A stretch of DNA of 64,000 nucleotides, taken from positions 658,655-722,654 of the forward strand of contig VTPC01000842.1 of assembly GCA_011009095.1 (NCBI GenBank), given 5' to 3'. The stretch comes from Ignelater luminosus (lineage: Eukaryota > Arthropoda > Insecta > Coleoptera > Elateridae). The position numbers and the translations under genes were made by a program. Below are positions 1-12,040 of this stretch, piece after piece (position 1 is the stretch's first letter; each line of letters begins with the position of its first letter). The notes under the pieces are model-generated. The model ran no database searches, was not told where the DNA came from, and saw nothing but the letters and a program-made list of their open reading frames with translations.

Positions 1-1439
1 TGTAAAGCTATGAATGTGTCTTCTCAGATTTAAATGCTTCGTAGTAGAGCTTGGTTAAATAAATGTCTCGCTTTGGTCACACAAGCATCTTTAAATGTGG
101 TTTACCAGAAAACCAAAAGTAAAAGAGAAGAATTACTAGAGTAACTAAATTCACATGCTTTTCTACATGGTCTAATGCTACCAGCACGGGGATATTTAAA
201 TAGCAAATTTTATTCACATCGGACAAAGCGTGTTCGAGTTATTTGAAGAAATTGAAATTTTTTAATAAACTTGAAGAGCAAACCAAGCATTTTGGCATAT
301 AGGTAAGTTTGGTTCAATCGACATATCTTGACACCAAGAATCTGTGGTAGCTCTATGTTCACGGTTTTTTAGGGCATCCTGTACATTTATTCAATTTCTT
401 GTCAAAATATTCTCATATATTCTTAGAAAGCTAATGCGGCAACCCTACGTCAGCATAGCATTCATTATGCAACCAATGTAAAAACGACGTGTACTAGCAA
501 GTCGTCTATCAGACCATCTGCTAATATCACATTCCTAACTGGTTGAAACTGCAACTAATAGCATCAATTGGCACACAATTCAATTGCTTAAAATAAGTAA
601 ATGAAGGGAATTTGTTGCTATTATCTTTGGATGCATTCGGGGACGCTCAGCCGCTTAATTCAGCAAAACCTTTGGCAGTGCATGCTACGTTGCAGTAGTC
701 ACAAATATTCTTTATGTCCGGGAGCAATAATTACAATGACGCGATGCCAGTGGAAAAACTCCTAATTGGTTAACGTCCACATGTTATGCGATTGCGTGCA
801 AATTGCACTTCTTTTATTGAATGTTGAGTGAAAAAAAAAAAGTGAAATCAGTACTTTTGACAACACTAATAAAGCCAGTTGATGTAAGATAAACTACCGT
901 CACCAAACAAAAGACGTTCACGCAAATTGAGCTGAATAACGATTTTTTTCTTTGCTATGGGCGCTGTTCCATGTCAGATCTGACAAATCTAAACGTCAGT
1001 TTATAAGTTTGAAGTTATTAGAATTCAGATTTTAGAGAAAAGTAACAACTAACGCCTTGTCGTTGAGCGATTAAAGTTTGTACGAGCAAGTGTGTTTCCT
1101 ATGATTTCCTCGACAGATACATATTATTAATTTTTTTTCTAAATCAACTGAACTAACCCAAATATCTCTGTCAGGAAATCTGCTTTGTTAGAATTTCAGC
1201 TACTAAGCGTTCCTGAATGCCCTCTTCTCAAATTATGCTCCAACCAATCTTAGAATAAGTGCAACATTTAAAAGTAAGATATATGTACTAATAGTGACTT
1301 TTTCGTAAAAATGCGTACTTTTACGTACCTTTTGTAAAGATATGTACTTTTACATAAAATAGTGATCAACTCCGAAACCTGTTTTAGAGACACCCTGTAT
1401 ATTAAAAGTTGATCGGAGAACTCTCTCTCACGAATCGTT
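1..1439. other. AT-rich non-coding DNA, no gene seen
   Basis: No coding exon or RNA gene is supported here. The stretch is AT-rich with frequent stops in all frames. Near 1390 it ends in a GACACCCTGTAT-like string, which resembles termini of several DNA transposons in this window, so part may be old transposon sequence. Confidence 0.5.
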
Positions 1440-1644
1440 TTGCGCCAAACTTCCGGGAATTCGGCGGGCGCAAGCGGAGCAAACGCGATCGTCGCAATCC
1501 GTAATCGGTGCCGCGACGCGCCGTCGAGACGAGCGACGGTAAATGTGTACGTGGGAGAAACGTCAAATCCAAGTTCGTTCGCAATTTCAGCGGTTTATTC
1601 AGACGCGCGGAGAAGAAAAACTCGCGTAAAAACTTTTCCATTTG

Positions 1645-1812
1645 AGAGCGTAGTGCGAACTGTGGCCAGCGAAGGTGGCCAATTGGAGGGTGCAGACCAA
1701 GCTGAAGCCACCGAAAGTAGCTCATTCCAGAGTGTAGCGCGAGCTGGGGCCACCGAGGCCCATACGAATGCAGAGTCAGAGCCGGGGCCACCAAAAGTGG
1801 CTCATTCGACAA
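1645..1812 (+). repeat. 42-bp degenerate tandem repeat, GC-rich
   Basis: About four imperfect 42-bp units follow each other, with shared strings such as GCCACCGA and AGTGGCTCATTC. The period is a multiple of three, so a plus-strand frame (1440-1976) stays open and shows a 14-residue repeat. Both strands are open across the block, as expected from a GC-rich repeat. I therefore do not call a gene. Confidence 0.6.
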
Positions 1813-1851
1813 CTCAGTCCGAAAATAGTTTAGATACATCTCAAAAACGAC

Positions 1852-3020
1852 TGATTCTATGGAGATGGGACGTTGGTAGGCAGGTGAGATGGGGGAAAGG
1901 CTTGCAGAAGATGTGTGCGGGACTGATTGCATTTCGTCTTTTGTTTGGCAAGCATCCCGCATCTTTGGAAGGCTGATCCTAGAGAGATGAGACGCTGACA
2001 GGTAGGTGCGGTGCCGAAAACGTTGCAGAAGATGGGTGCGGGACCGACCGTATTTTGTTTTATTGCCCGATTTCCCGTATCTCAGGAACGGTTGATCCTG
2101 TAGAGATGGAACTGTGGTAGGTAGGTAGGTGCCGTGGGTGATAGGCTTGCAAAAGATGAGTGCGGGACCGACCATCTTTTGTTGTTTTTGGCAGATATTC
2201 CGTATCCCACAAACGTTTGATCCTATAGAAATGGGACTTTAGTAAGCGAGTGCAGGGCGGGATTTACCACGCAAGCAATCGACCACCAAAAAATTTTATG
2301 TGTTGGATAATTTAAATTAAGGTACTTCCTTAAGTTTTATTTTTTATTTATTTACTTTTCTCAGCCGGTTTCGTGGCTATGCACATTATCCAACACATAA
2401 GAACCTTAAGCTATAGATCTCCAATACAAAAAAGATTTATGTTTGCATTATAAAGAATAAAGATCAATAAATAGAGATAGAAAAGCACAAAATTTTCTTA
2501 ATCTCTACTTTAAATTAAAATTGCGACTTTTTTAAGGAATATTTTTTGATTATATTAGTCATAATTAAATTAATTACAAAAATAAATTTCGCTCCATTTT
2601 CAAAAAAGCGGTATTCTACTTTATCGACCTTCAATAAAATATCAATGCAGTCTGCAATCTAAACGTGCAATATTCTGTAATGGCATTTTCTCAATTTTTT
2701 GTACCTAGTTTTAATAATATTTTATTCTAAAAACGGTGACTTACTTGTAATTCTTTTTATTTGAGTAAGATTTTTAAGTATTTGTTCTAAAAATTAAAAA
2801 AAAAAGTAGGGGCCACCACCAATTTTTGCCTGGAGGCTTCCCACCAGAGTAAATTTGGCCCTGAGAGGGTGTGGTGGAAAGAAAGGTTTGCACAAGATGC
2901 GTGCGGGACCAATCGTCTTTTGTTTTTTATTGGCGAACATCCCGTATCTCGGGCACGGCTGATCCTATAGAGATGGGACTTTGGTAGACAGATGCGATGG
3001 GGAAAAGGCTTACAGATGTG
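1852..3020. repeat. ~120-bp minisatellite, interrupted
   Basis: A unit containing TGATCCTATAGAGATGGGAC followed by AGATGNGTGCGGGACCGA recurs with starts near 1852, 1974, 2093 and 2218 (spacings 122, 119 and 125). It resumes after an insertion, with another anchor at 2960. Units are diverged but clearly homologous. The open frames seen on both strands are by-products of the repeat. Confidence 0.75.
2253..2863. mobile_element. hAT-like non-autonomous DNA transposon
   Basis: The insertion begins CAGGGCGGGATTTACC and ends with the inverted counterpart GTAAATTTGGCCCTG, so the termini are CAGGGC...GCCCTG. The flanking 8-mers are AGCGAGTG on the left and AGAGGGTG on the right, which fits a decayed 8-bp target duplication as made by hAT elements. 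It interrupts the ~120-bp minisatellite, which continues on both sides. The 611-bp body is AT-rich and encodes nothing recognisable. Confidence 0.6.
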
Positions 3021-4880
3021 TGTGGGACCGACACCAATTGGTATTTAGAGCTCTCTTGAAACGTTAGTAGAAGACGCAGTCCGACTCGTGAAACAAAAGT
3101 GATCTCGGTCGGTAGTCGCCTCAGGCGGCCACACCTGTTTCTACACCAAGGGGATTAAAAGAATACTAACGCTTTAGCACGACAAAGTAAAGCGCCAGAC
3201 CTGGAGTGTTTCATTCCAATCGATGACAATAATTAATCTTTTAAATCTTTTGAACCTTAATTTCGATTAGTAGAACAAAAGAAAAATTGCTAGGAGTGCA
3301 TAAAATTGGTGGAAGCCAACGACAAACAAAAGATAAAACAAAACAAAGCAGATCGAGCACATCGAGGACTATCAAATAATCGAATTAATTGGCCCTTAAA
3401 AATGACAAATAACTGAAGAAATGTGGTTTCAGCAAGGGAGGGCACCTCCTCATTATGCTCAAAACTTTCGGCAATACCTACTTAAACCGAAATGGTCTCT
3501 TCGTATCTTAAAGTACCTCTCCTTTCGCACATAAAGAGTCTAGGACGTTTTTAGTCAATATTTTCACACATGTATCCAATGTGACATCACTAAACTCGTA
3601 ACGAACAGCTTTATTAGTATGTTGAAAAATATACAAAGTGTTCCATTTAAAATGACAGAGTTGTTATCATTTCATTTCCGATTAAACAGAACCCCCCCTC
3701 CGTGTGCAAAATTTCAATTAAATCGCTTTAGTGATGCTATTAAAGACATTTAAAGTATTCCATGTTTCGCCCAATACTGTATAATCATCAACCAATAGAT
3801 GGCGTTAAAATCTGAAAATCGCGTAAAAAGAGGTAAACATTAGCTACAACCAGTGTTGCCAGAGCTGACGATAGATCTCACTGTTGTCGGAATAGTGTTG
3901 TTTATCCCCTAATTATTTTTTTTAAATTTCCCGATAGAGGTCGTCACGAGAAGTAATAATTTGTTAAAATTAAACAAAGAAGATATCCGCTTGTCTCACC
4001 TTATCTGTTAGTCCTTGTATAATAATAAATTTATTACGTTACGAAATACAGAGAGAAAATTATAATATAAAAGCATATTTTGTCTTACACCAGCCCGAAA
4101 GCGCCCTAGTCTCATCAATTAACGACAAAAAATCACAAGCGAACAGATGGGAGCTTAAATATAATGAAGATAATTCCTACGGGATTAATTAAATTTCCCG
4201 TTATAAATATTATAATTGATAGGTACGGGGAAAATCCTTTAATCCTTGAAATTCACTGACGTGAAAACCATTTATTGCTATTAACTTAATTATCTAATCA
4301 CTTATTATCACAATACTGAAAATTTCAACCCTTGCCAGTTCATATAATTTACAAGAATGACACTTTTAGGTAATTATCCGAATGGAACATTTAGATTTTG
4401 TAGGTTTCACATTTAAAAGCATTCTAGAATCTTTTCCGTGTTCTTGTCAATTGAAAATCTATGGTATTATCATTGTACGCTATATATTACGTCTTCTCCA
4501 TTGAAAATCCCTTTTGTTCGTATAATTGAATTTCTCACTTTTACTTTTAACACACGCTTCTCACAATGGAAGGCGCCAAAAATGTTTATTATGAAGTAGT
4601 CGCCTTTCCCTTTTTATTATTTATTAAAACGTCATTTATTTTGAACGAATCAAAAGTCAGGCAAACAATTTGTAATAATTTATTTATGGCATAATCACGC
4701 TTTATTAATTATAAATTAATAACTTAGTCAAGAATAATTAAAACGATTTATGTTTGAAGTGTAAATTATGTAGAGAGAAAGTTGGCGCTTTAAACGTGGG
4801 GCGTCAATCTTCTTAACTCTTCCTAATTTAGAATCGCGCCGTCATTTACCTCAATAATTCAGTTCTGGATATTATCGAAA
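3021..4880. other. AT-rich non-coding DNA, no gene seen
   Basis: No exon, RNA gene or bounded transposon is supported. A short GC-rich patch near 3100-3140 shares CCTCAGGCGRCC with the start of the retrotransposon relic near 5100, hinting at a second fragment of that family. Confidence 0.4.
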
Positions 4881-5814
4881 TTTAGTCTAGTTTTCAAAAT
4901 TCCCATCTTATCTACTTGTTAAGATTCACGAAGAATTCCTTTAGACTGTTTTTTCCAATCAAGACTGACAAAATGGATTTTGACCTTGATACAAATATCA
5001 AATCAGGTGGTCATGGGGGCAGCACGATCCTTTTCCGTAAGGTTAGCTAAGCGAAGCGCGACGTTAACTACAGGAAAGAACACATCCTGATGTTCGGCCG
5101 CCTCAGGCGACCTCCATCAGAAATACAAACTCGTATTCTTTCTTTCAAAAGGATAACAAGGGTGCAAAACTCGCTGAAAGTGATAAGAGACCGTACCAAA
5201 TACATTTATATTTTATCAGTTCAGTTGCAAAACGTTCAAGACTATCCAAGTCTAATGCTCTACTCGCCTCAACCTCCACGCTGATCAAGGGTGGGAACGA
5301 CGTGCGGCAATTAGCCTGGTAACCACTTGATGCCATAAGCACCGCACGCGGCAAACCCTCCCCGCCACAGGTCCCAGAGATAGTAACAAAAGTTATAAGG
5401 CCATAATATCCTTACTAACAGAGAAAATAAAGAAAGAATTTACAGAGACAAATAAAACTGCGTTTAGAGGGAATTTAGATGCAATTCCTGTTACTGTACT
5501 TCAAATAGAAAGACGTAACAAACAAGCTGATCAGTCTAGAACGAAAGGTGAACGATCTGGCCGCAACCACTCATACGATACCCGATAGCACCCAAACTTA
5601 TACAAAGACAACTAAACAGGCCATTACCCCAGAGATGGGCTACAAATCACAGGTCGGCATTCCAAACGCATCCAAAAACGCTGGCCTAAAAGCTTCAAAG
5701 CAAGTCAAATACAATCCAAGAATGGAAATCCAGCAGAATATAACAGACAGATGATAGAATCAGCCCTACGCCAACAAAATCCTCGCAGACAGAAAAAAGA
5801 TTTGTTCAAAGGTA

Positions 5815-5895
5815 CTATTATAAGTGTCAAGACTTTGGTCACATGGCTAAGGATTACCAACAAGCCCATGAAACGGCCCAATGTGCGGCCGAGCA
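5815..5895 (+). pseudogene. Gag zinc-knuckle remnant
   Basis: Translation reads KCQDFGHMAKDY, then a second cysteine and histidine cluster (QCAAEHL). This matches the CX2CX4HX4C arrangement of LINE ORF1 proteins, but the second and fourth cysteines of the first knuckle are substituted. No long frame survives around it. Confidence 0.5.
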
Positions 5896-7084
5896 CTTGA
5901 ATAAACTACAAAAGACTCCGGCTACCAAACAGCACACGACACGAATGCTAAAAATTGCCCCACTACCAAAAAAAAATCACGAACTTATAATAGACAATAC
6001 CAATTTTGAATTCTAACCAAAATATCCAAGCCGACTAGTAATGCTCTAGCTCCGTAATTTGGTGCAAAGATAGAAATAGAGATAGCTTTAATCAGAGAAC
6101 CATATACCAAGCTGACAGAAATACCAAAGACCTCAGAGCAAACCCGAAAGATAATTTTCCCCGTCGAAGACTTAGACATAATGTTTCGTACGGTGGCTAG
6201 CCACATTGAAAGCGTAATCACTCCTCCTCGTCAGTATTTACTGCCCTTCAAGCTAAGACATTGAACAGGGCAGGCTAAGAGAGAAAAACTTTGCCTGAAA
6301 AGCGAAATCACCAGCGTGGCACAGTCGAACCACAGACCAAATGGGCGAGAGCGTACTTACCTTGCTTTCTGAATCCGACCAAAATGGTTTTCAACCTGAG
6401 TAATTTCAATAAAGAGCTCCTAAATGAAAGAATACAGCAGCTCATGCAAACTTAAAAAGAATATTATAGGAACTTACACCCAAAGATATACCAGCGGATG
6501 GATAAACTCAATCGATCGAGCAAAAAAGGAGCCGCGGAGAACCACAAGACTGACGCCACGAAGAAGAAAGAAATGGAGAAAATACAAAGGAAAAAATGCG
6601 GCTGATCAGAACTATTGGCAAAGCATGGCAAGATTCAAGGCGACAATCCGATACACACTGCCCGCAAATAAAATGAAAAAGCAAATGGTACAAACGACCC
6701 TAAAGATAGCAGACGTGTATACAGATACCCTGAAGACATCCTTGTGCGCACGCTAAGAACCATGCTGCCTGACGATAATGAGGCTGAGGACTTTCCTCAC
6801 CATGTGAAAGTAAAAAAACAAGAAATCCCTAACAGTCTAAAACCTACTGGACTCCACGTCGGTCATAAAAGATAAAAAAAACACCAGACTACATACATGG
6901 CATTATATTGAAAGCAATAGCCCCAGTCATTGCAGATTACCTAGCAAGGTTATTAAACGATTACGTCGCACTGGGACACTTCCCGTCACAATAGAAAAGA
7001 GAAAGGGGCCAACATTCAATTAAAATCCCAGTGATCCGAAATCGCTACGTTCCACAACTCTGCTACCAGAAATGGGAAAAGTTC

Positions 7085-7385
7085 CAGGGGCGAGGACGAA
7101 CTACATTATAGAGCCCTCCAGCAGAAATTCCCAGGTTCGCATCGGCCCAGCCCAACTGGAGTAACTTTCTGATTAGTCCGAAAAGCCCGACGGCCCGATA
7201 GGGCCTAACGGTCCAAGATATTCCACAAACTTGAACGGCTGAAGAGACTCCAACGGCTCGACAAGCCTGAACGACCCTACAGAAACAAGCGACCTGATTG
7301 ACCCAACGTACGTGCGAAAATCCCAATAGCTTTTTAAACTGACCTAAACCCGCGACCGCGACCAAGAAATCCGCCCTGTCTACGG
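7085..7385. repeat. GC-rich short-period array, copy 1
   Basis: Runs of GGYCC/GACCCGA-type words spaced about 9-11 bases (for example GACGGCCCGATAGGGCC) follow a TAGAGCCCT leader, as at 9490, 41215 and 62285. It sits inside the retrotransposon relic. The open frames across it are rich in Gly, Pro, Leu and Phe only because of base composition. Confidence 0.6.
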
Positions 7386-7605
7386 TACAGTACAAAAAAA
7401 GTTGGTTCGTTCAGAATCGAAAAATAATACTTGTCCGGATCGGTACGAAAATTACGCCTGTTCAAGTCAGTACGAAGACGATTTCAGTCCGGTGCAGTAA
7501 GAAAGTTCTCCGCTTCCATTCAGTATGAAAGTAATGCTTGTTTGAGTCAATACAAAAAGATGTCCGCATTGGATCAGTACAAAAATAACGGCCCAAAAAG
7601 CCTGA
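7386..7605. repeat. 27-bp tandem repeat
   Basis: Six or more units based on TCAGTACRAAARTAAYG follow in direct succession, with starts near 7440, 7467, 7493, 7520, 7547 and 7574. The period of 27 keeps a plus-strand frame (7431-7619) open. I see no gene around it and treat it as a minisatellite. Confidence 0.7.
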
Positions 7606-7819
7606 CTAACACTACTTAAGGTGGGCAGGTCGGACAAGTTTGAAATGACTGCACGACTCGAGAAACACAAAATTGCCCGGCAGGCCCGATGTAGGCCCAA
7701 AAAACCCAATAAATTGTTAAATTGTAGAAAACCTTGCCGCACAAAGTGATTAAAATCATAAAGAGCTACTTCAAAGATAGAAAGATGTAAATAACAAGAA
7801 CCAACGTGAACATAGAAAA

Positions 7820-7965
7820 AGGTTCTACAAGAGGGTGTCCACAGGGCTCCATTCTGGGCCCGCTCTTGTGGAGCTTCCACATAGACATCCTTCTGAACTA
7901 ACAAAACCATGAAGGCGAAACCATAACTTTCGCCGACGACGAAGTAATTAGTCCCGAGTGACACC
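7820..7965 (+). pseudogene. Reverse transcriptase fragment (motifs B and C)
   Basis: The plus strand encodes STRGCPQGSILGPLLW at about 7824-7871 and, about 50 bases on, TITFADDE. These are the RT substrate-binding loop and the catalytic aspartates of a LINE polymerase. Flanking sequence has stops in all frames, so this is a dead fragment within the 4.9-9.05 kb relic. Confidence 0.7.
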
Positions 7966-9054
7966 CATCACCAAATAGAACAAAAGTTAAAAGTCTCGAT
8001 AAGATATAGAAGAGTGGACAGCTGAGCAGTAGTTGAAAATATCGTCCAGCAAAACTTCGACGGCAAAATGAGAAGAAACCCCACGATCACAGTAAACAAC
8101 AAACAACACTGACACCAAATTAAGATTCAACTTGAACATCAAACAGACAACAACCCGAGCACTCAATATTATGCGTAGTTTACGAAAGTGGGGTACCCCC
8201 GCAAACGGTTCGAACCACATATAGCAGTGATAATCCCAATAGTTCAAAATGGAGTATCGAAATGGAAACACAGACTGCAGATATCCGGAAACCGCCTAAC
8301 ACTGAAACGCTTCCATTGGGACCGCCACACGAGCTATCATCGGCTAGTACAAATAAATATCCACCGAAATAGCAAAAGCTATAGCTCATCCTATTGACTA
8401 TGCAGAATTTGAAAGCACGAAAAACAGCTGACCATGAATGAAAGAGAGCTGGAGATAATAGAAAATTTCCCGAGCAAATAGCCCGTAGAGCCCATCTCCG
8501 AAAGATCAGCACCCGTAGATGGGAGGAAGTAGCCACTAACACCGCAACCCAGCCGAGATGGTCTTCGGCGACGGTCAGGGTATTTACCAACCATGGAGAG
8601 TTCAATTACCACTCGCACAAAATTGGAAAAAGGGAAACCGAGACGACCCCGAGCATAAGATCTACATATTTCCTGTTTACGAAGAGCAATGCCAACGACT
8701 CCAGCAACGCATACTGACTGACCAATCGCAATCGCTGACCTCAGAACTTTGGCAATTACGAATCAAGTCATCGCAGAGCTACGAGCAAAATCTGAACAGC
8801 ACCTACCATCCGTCGCTGCACGAACAAGAGCGCATCCTGTTTACAGAAGAGCAAAGCAGCTCACAAGAACCCAATCCAGCCCCAGTAACTTAACAGCCAG
8901 GAGGACAACCACTACGCATCAGCTCCCTGGATGATTCGGGGATGAGTGAGGCAGATGACCAAATAGTAGCAGTGATAAAGTGAAAGTGTAGCGTAAGAGT
9001 GAAAAGTGCAGCAACCAAGGGATCAACAGTGTGATCTCCCTCATGACGATGGAA

Positions 9055-10310
9055 TCTTCCTCCAATTTCCAGATTTCCAACACAAACTGTCATAAAATAA
9101 TGAAAATAGCATTGCCTACGTTACTCTAATCGTAATCTTTTCAACTACAAATGGCTGCTAATAGAAAGACCTACCTTTCACGGCACAGCAATATTATTTA
9201 CGGACCTTAGATTTTCTCCAATATGCATCCAGGAAAGTATGCCACAAATGGATGTTTCTTTTTGTCAATTCCTCAGAAAACTTACTCCAAAACTTCAAAT
9301 AACAGAAATAAAACTTTTAAAAACATTATTTTTCCGTTAAAAAAGGACTACGTCGCATATTTATCCTCAATAAATACCCACTTTTTTAGGATCTTCACTA
9401 ATTTCCCCACCAAGTTCCAAAATTCCCAATTTGGGGAAAAATCTCCATACCTGGCAACACTGCAGTGCTCACGACTAATTTTCAATTATCATTCTGTACC
9501 GCCTCGTAGAGCTCTGCATGGACCGAAATTTTCAGGCCCGGCCTGGTAACTTTTTGATCCGCCCGCCCGAACAGTCTAAAAGGTCCAAACGTGCCGAAAG
9601 GTCCAAACGTCCCGACAGAGAAGCCAGAGAAGTCCAAAAGACCCGAATGGTCCGACAGGCCCGAGAGATTGGAACGGTCCAATAGACCAGAAGGGCCGAG
9701 AATTCCAAAAGGGCCCCAAGACCCGAACGGTCCCTCAGGCGCAAGAAATTAAAACGACCCGATAGACCCGAAGGGTCGAGAAGTCCAAAAGACCCGACAG
9801 GTCCAAACGGTCCGACAGACCCGGATGGCCCGATAGGGCCGCGAGGTTGGATCGACCGGACGTAGTCCCGAAAAATCCAATAAAGTTTTAAACCCGACGT
9901 GAACTCGAGCTTCGACCCAGATCCCGTAAAGTTCTCCGCCTCCTCCACCAAAACTTTCTAATTAGTTACATAGGTATTTTATCAATAATACGGACTTTTG
10001 CTTTTCTCCAGCTTATCAATTCTTTTGAGGATATCTTTTTGAACTTAATTGTAATTTCATAGATTATTTGTGACGAAGATTTCCGTAAAACACTAATTTA
10101 TTCATACAGATTTTTAGAAACTTGCATCTAAAACTAAAACAGTTGAAATAGTGATAGGATTTTTAAAACAGCAGGTAACTTATGGCAAGTTATTTTTAAA
10201 AAGTGAAAAAAAATGGAAAAGTGAGCTTGTGGAAGCCCTGGCATTAAGACGGTGGCAACATCGACTTTTTCAGGTCACTAGAATCGAGATGGTGCACTCA
10301 GAAAGTAATT
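9055..10310. repeat. Dispersed GC-rich-array repeat, copy A
   Basis: A unit with three parts: an AT-rich left flank (9055-9490), a GC-rich short-period array (9490-9960) and a right flank (about 9960-10250). The left flank matches 40735-41215, sharing AAATAGCATTGCCTAC and CTAATAGAAAGACCTRCC. The right flank matches 44890-46010, sharing TAATTAGTTACAT, GGACTTTTGCTTTTC and TTTATTCATACAGATTTTTA. No terminal inverted repeat, target duplication or convincing coding frame is visible, so its class is unknown. The end near 10310 abuts a copy of the 4.9-kb repeat. Confidence 0.65.
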
Positions 10311-10570
10311 TAGTTTTTAAAATTCCGATCTTGTTTACTTGTTAAGATTCACGACGAATTGCTTTAGACTGTTTTTTCTAATCAAGACAGAAAGCAAATG
10401 CATTTTGACTTTGATATAAATATCAAAGCAGGCGGTCACCATGTCAGTACAACCCTTTTCCGTAAGGTTAGCAAAGTGGAGCGCAGAGCACAACGTAAAT
10501 TACAAGAAAGGGCGGCCTTCGTCACAAATACGACCCGCATTCTTTCTTTCAGAAGGATAACAAGAGTTTG
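10310..10570 (+). repeat. Second copy of the 4.9-kb retrotransposon 5' segment
   Basis: This segment aligns by eye with 4890-5170. Shared strings include TACTTGTTAAGATTCACGA, TTTAGACTGTTTTTTC and CTTTTCCGTAAGGTTAGC, ending in TTCTTTCTTTC.GAAGGATAACAAG. Differences are scattered substitutions and small indels. It is a direct repeat in the same orientation, probably the 5' end of the same non-LTR family. Confidence 0.65.
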
Positions 10571-10671
10571 AAACGCGATGGCAACGAAGACGAAGTTCGA
10601 TAGTTGACCTAACCCATTCTATGTATACAGGGCGTTTCATATTTCTGGTACATATTCTACGGTCAAGCAAC

Positions 10672-12040
10672 CACACGAAGTGACATCATACAGGCCTATT
10701 TCCTTATTACCAGTAATTTCAAAATTATTTGAAAAATTACTACTCAAAAGGTTGAAACCTGTTATTGAGAGACAAAAATTAATACCAACACATCAATTTG
10801 GATTCAGAAACAAGCATTCCACGATTGACCAAATCCACAGAATAACAAGTATTATTGAGAAGAGCCTCGAAGAAAAAAAAGTTTGTTCTACAGTCTTTTT
10901 GGATGTGGCCCAGGCATTTGACAAAGTTTGGCAAAAAGGGCTAATACACAAGTTAAACTCATATTTCCCAGAACAGTACGTAGAAATATTACATTCATAT
11001 ATATCCGATAGATTCTTCAGAATAAAGCAGGAAGATGCCTATTCTGAACTGAAAGAAATTCAAGCGGGAGTGCCACAAGGAAGTGTCCTAGGTCCGGTTC
11101 TATACCTGCTATATACTTGTGACATTCCACAACCAGAAAATAACACAATAGCCACATTTGCGGATGACACTGCTATAATGGCAATTGGAAATAATAATGA
11201 AGAAACAACTGAAAAACTACAAACCGCTATTCAAGAAATACGGAAATGGACAAAAACATGGAAAATCAAGCTGAATGAAAGTAAGTCAGTACATGTAGAT
11301 TTTACAAACAAAAAAAATAGAACCAATACCAGTAAACATTAATGGTCAACAAATACCCTACTCAAACCAAGCTAAGTATCTGGGCATGACCCTAGACGCA
11401 AAACTGCGATGGAAGCCTCATGTCAAAAAGAAAAAAGAAGAGCTAAACCTAAAATACAGAAAAATGTACTGGCTGATTGGTAGGAATTCCACTCTGTCTC
11501 TGCATAATAAAATTTTGTTATACAAACAAATACTTAGACCAGTTTGGACTTACGGAATTCAGCTCTGGGGCTGTACCAAACAAAGTAATAAAACAATTAT
11601 ACAACGAGTCCAAAATAAAGTATTGAGAAGTATGGTAAATGCACCTTGGTACTCTAGAAACAGCGACCTCCATCGAGACCTGGAAATCGAGACTGTGGAT
11701 GAAATTATCACAAGATTTGCCAGACAACACGAAGAAAGACTTCATCAGCACGTGAATGTTGAAGCCATCCAGCTCCTTGACAACACGCAACTAGTGAGAA
11801 GGCTCAAAAGACTTAAACCTTTTGAGCTAATTTGAATTAGTGTTAGAGTCAGTGAAAAGCAGAGAATGGTGCGGTAGTGTACACGTCAGGTGTAGTGTAC
11901 TTAGTTAAAAGACAGCTGAACATTAAGGACAGTGACGAGTATACCTTAATTTAAGTTTTTTCAAATAGTAAGCTAGGTTAGAAAAATATTGCTCATTGGT
12001 CATAATTGACCAGATTGTAATACTAAGACAAAAAAAAATA
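10672..12040 (+). mobile_element. 5'-truncated jockey-like LINE, broken RT
   Basis: The segment encodes the reverse transcriptase of a jockey-clade LINE: SYRPISLLP at the start, the AFDKVW box, the AGVPQGSVLGP loop and the catalytic TFADDTA box in the first frame (10680-11342). A C-terminal part follows in another frame (from about 11340 to 11835), with APWYSRNSDLHRDL typical of jockey proteins. The change of frame maps to an A8 run near 11310. Endonuclease and ORF1 are absent, so the copy is 5'-truncated. The 3' end is an A-run near 12030-12040. Upstream sequence belongs to a different repeat. Confidence 0.8.

Larger units (their letters stand above)
4890..9050 (+). mobile_element. Decayed non-LTR retrotransposon (gag/RT relic)
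   Basis: The stretch is less AT-rich than its surroundings and carries retrotransposon remnants on the plus strand in several frames. Near 5815-5890 there is a gag-type zinc-knuckle remnant (CQDFGHMAKDY, with two cysteines replaced). Near 7826-7880 there is reverse-transcriptase motif GCPQGSILGP, followed near 7925 by the catalytic TFADD box. Many stops and frameshifts separate these. The order gag, RT, tail fits an R1/I-type two-ORF LINE, but clade assignment is inference. The 5' part (4890-5170) is repeated at 10310-10570. It contains a GC-rich array (7085-7385) and a 27-bp tandem repeat (7386-7605) not expected in a LINE. Confidence 0.65.

Noticed and set aside
1402-2175. Long open frames on both strands (257 and 178 codons)
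   Set aside because: They coincide exactly with GC-rich tandem repeats whose periods keep frames open. No domain, no splice structure, and both strands are equally open.
5985-6221. Minus-strand frame of 78 codons, and neighbours at 7467-7964 and 8180-8605
   Set aside because: They lie antisense to a plus-strand retrotransposon relic and show no domain.
9482-9951. Collagen-like Gly-Pro-Leu-Phe frames on the minus strand
   Set aside because: The GC-rich word array produces Gly/Pro/Phe-rich peptides in any frame. The same occurs at 7063, 41438, 41633, 44508 and 62241 with no conservation of frame.
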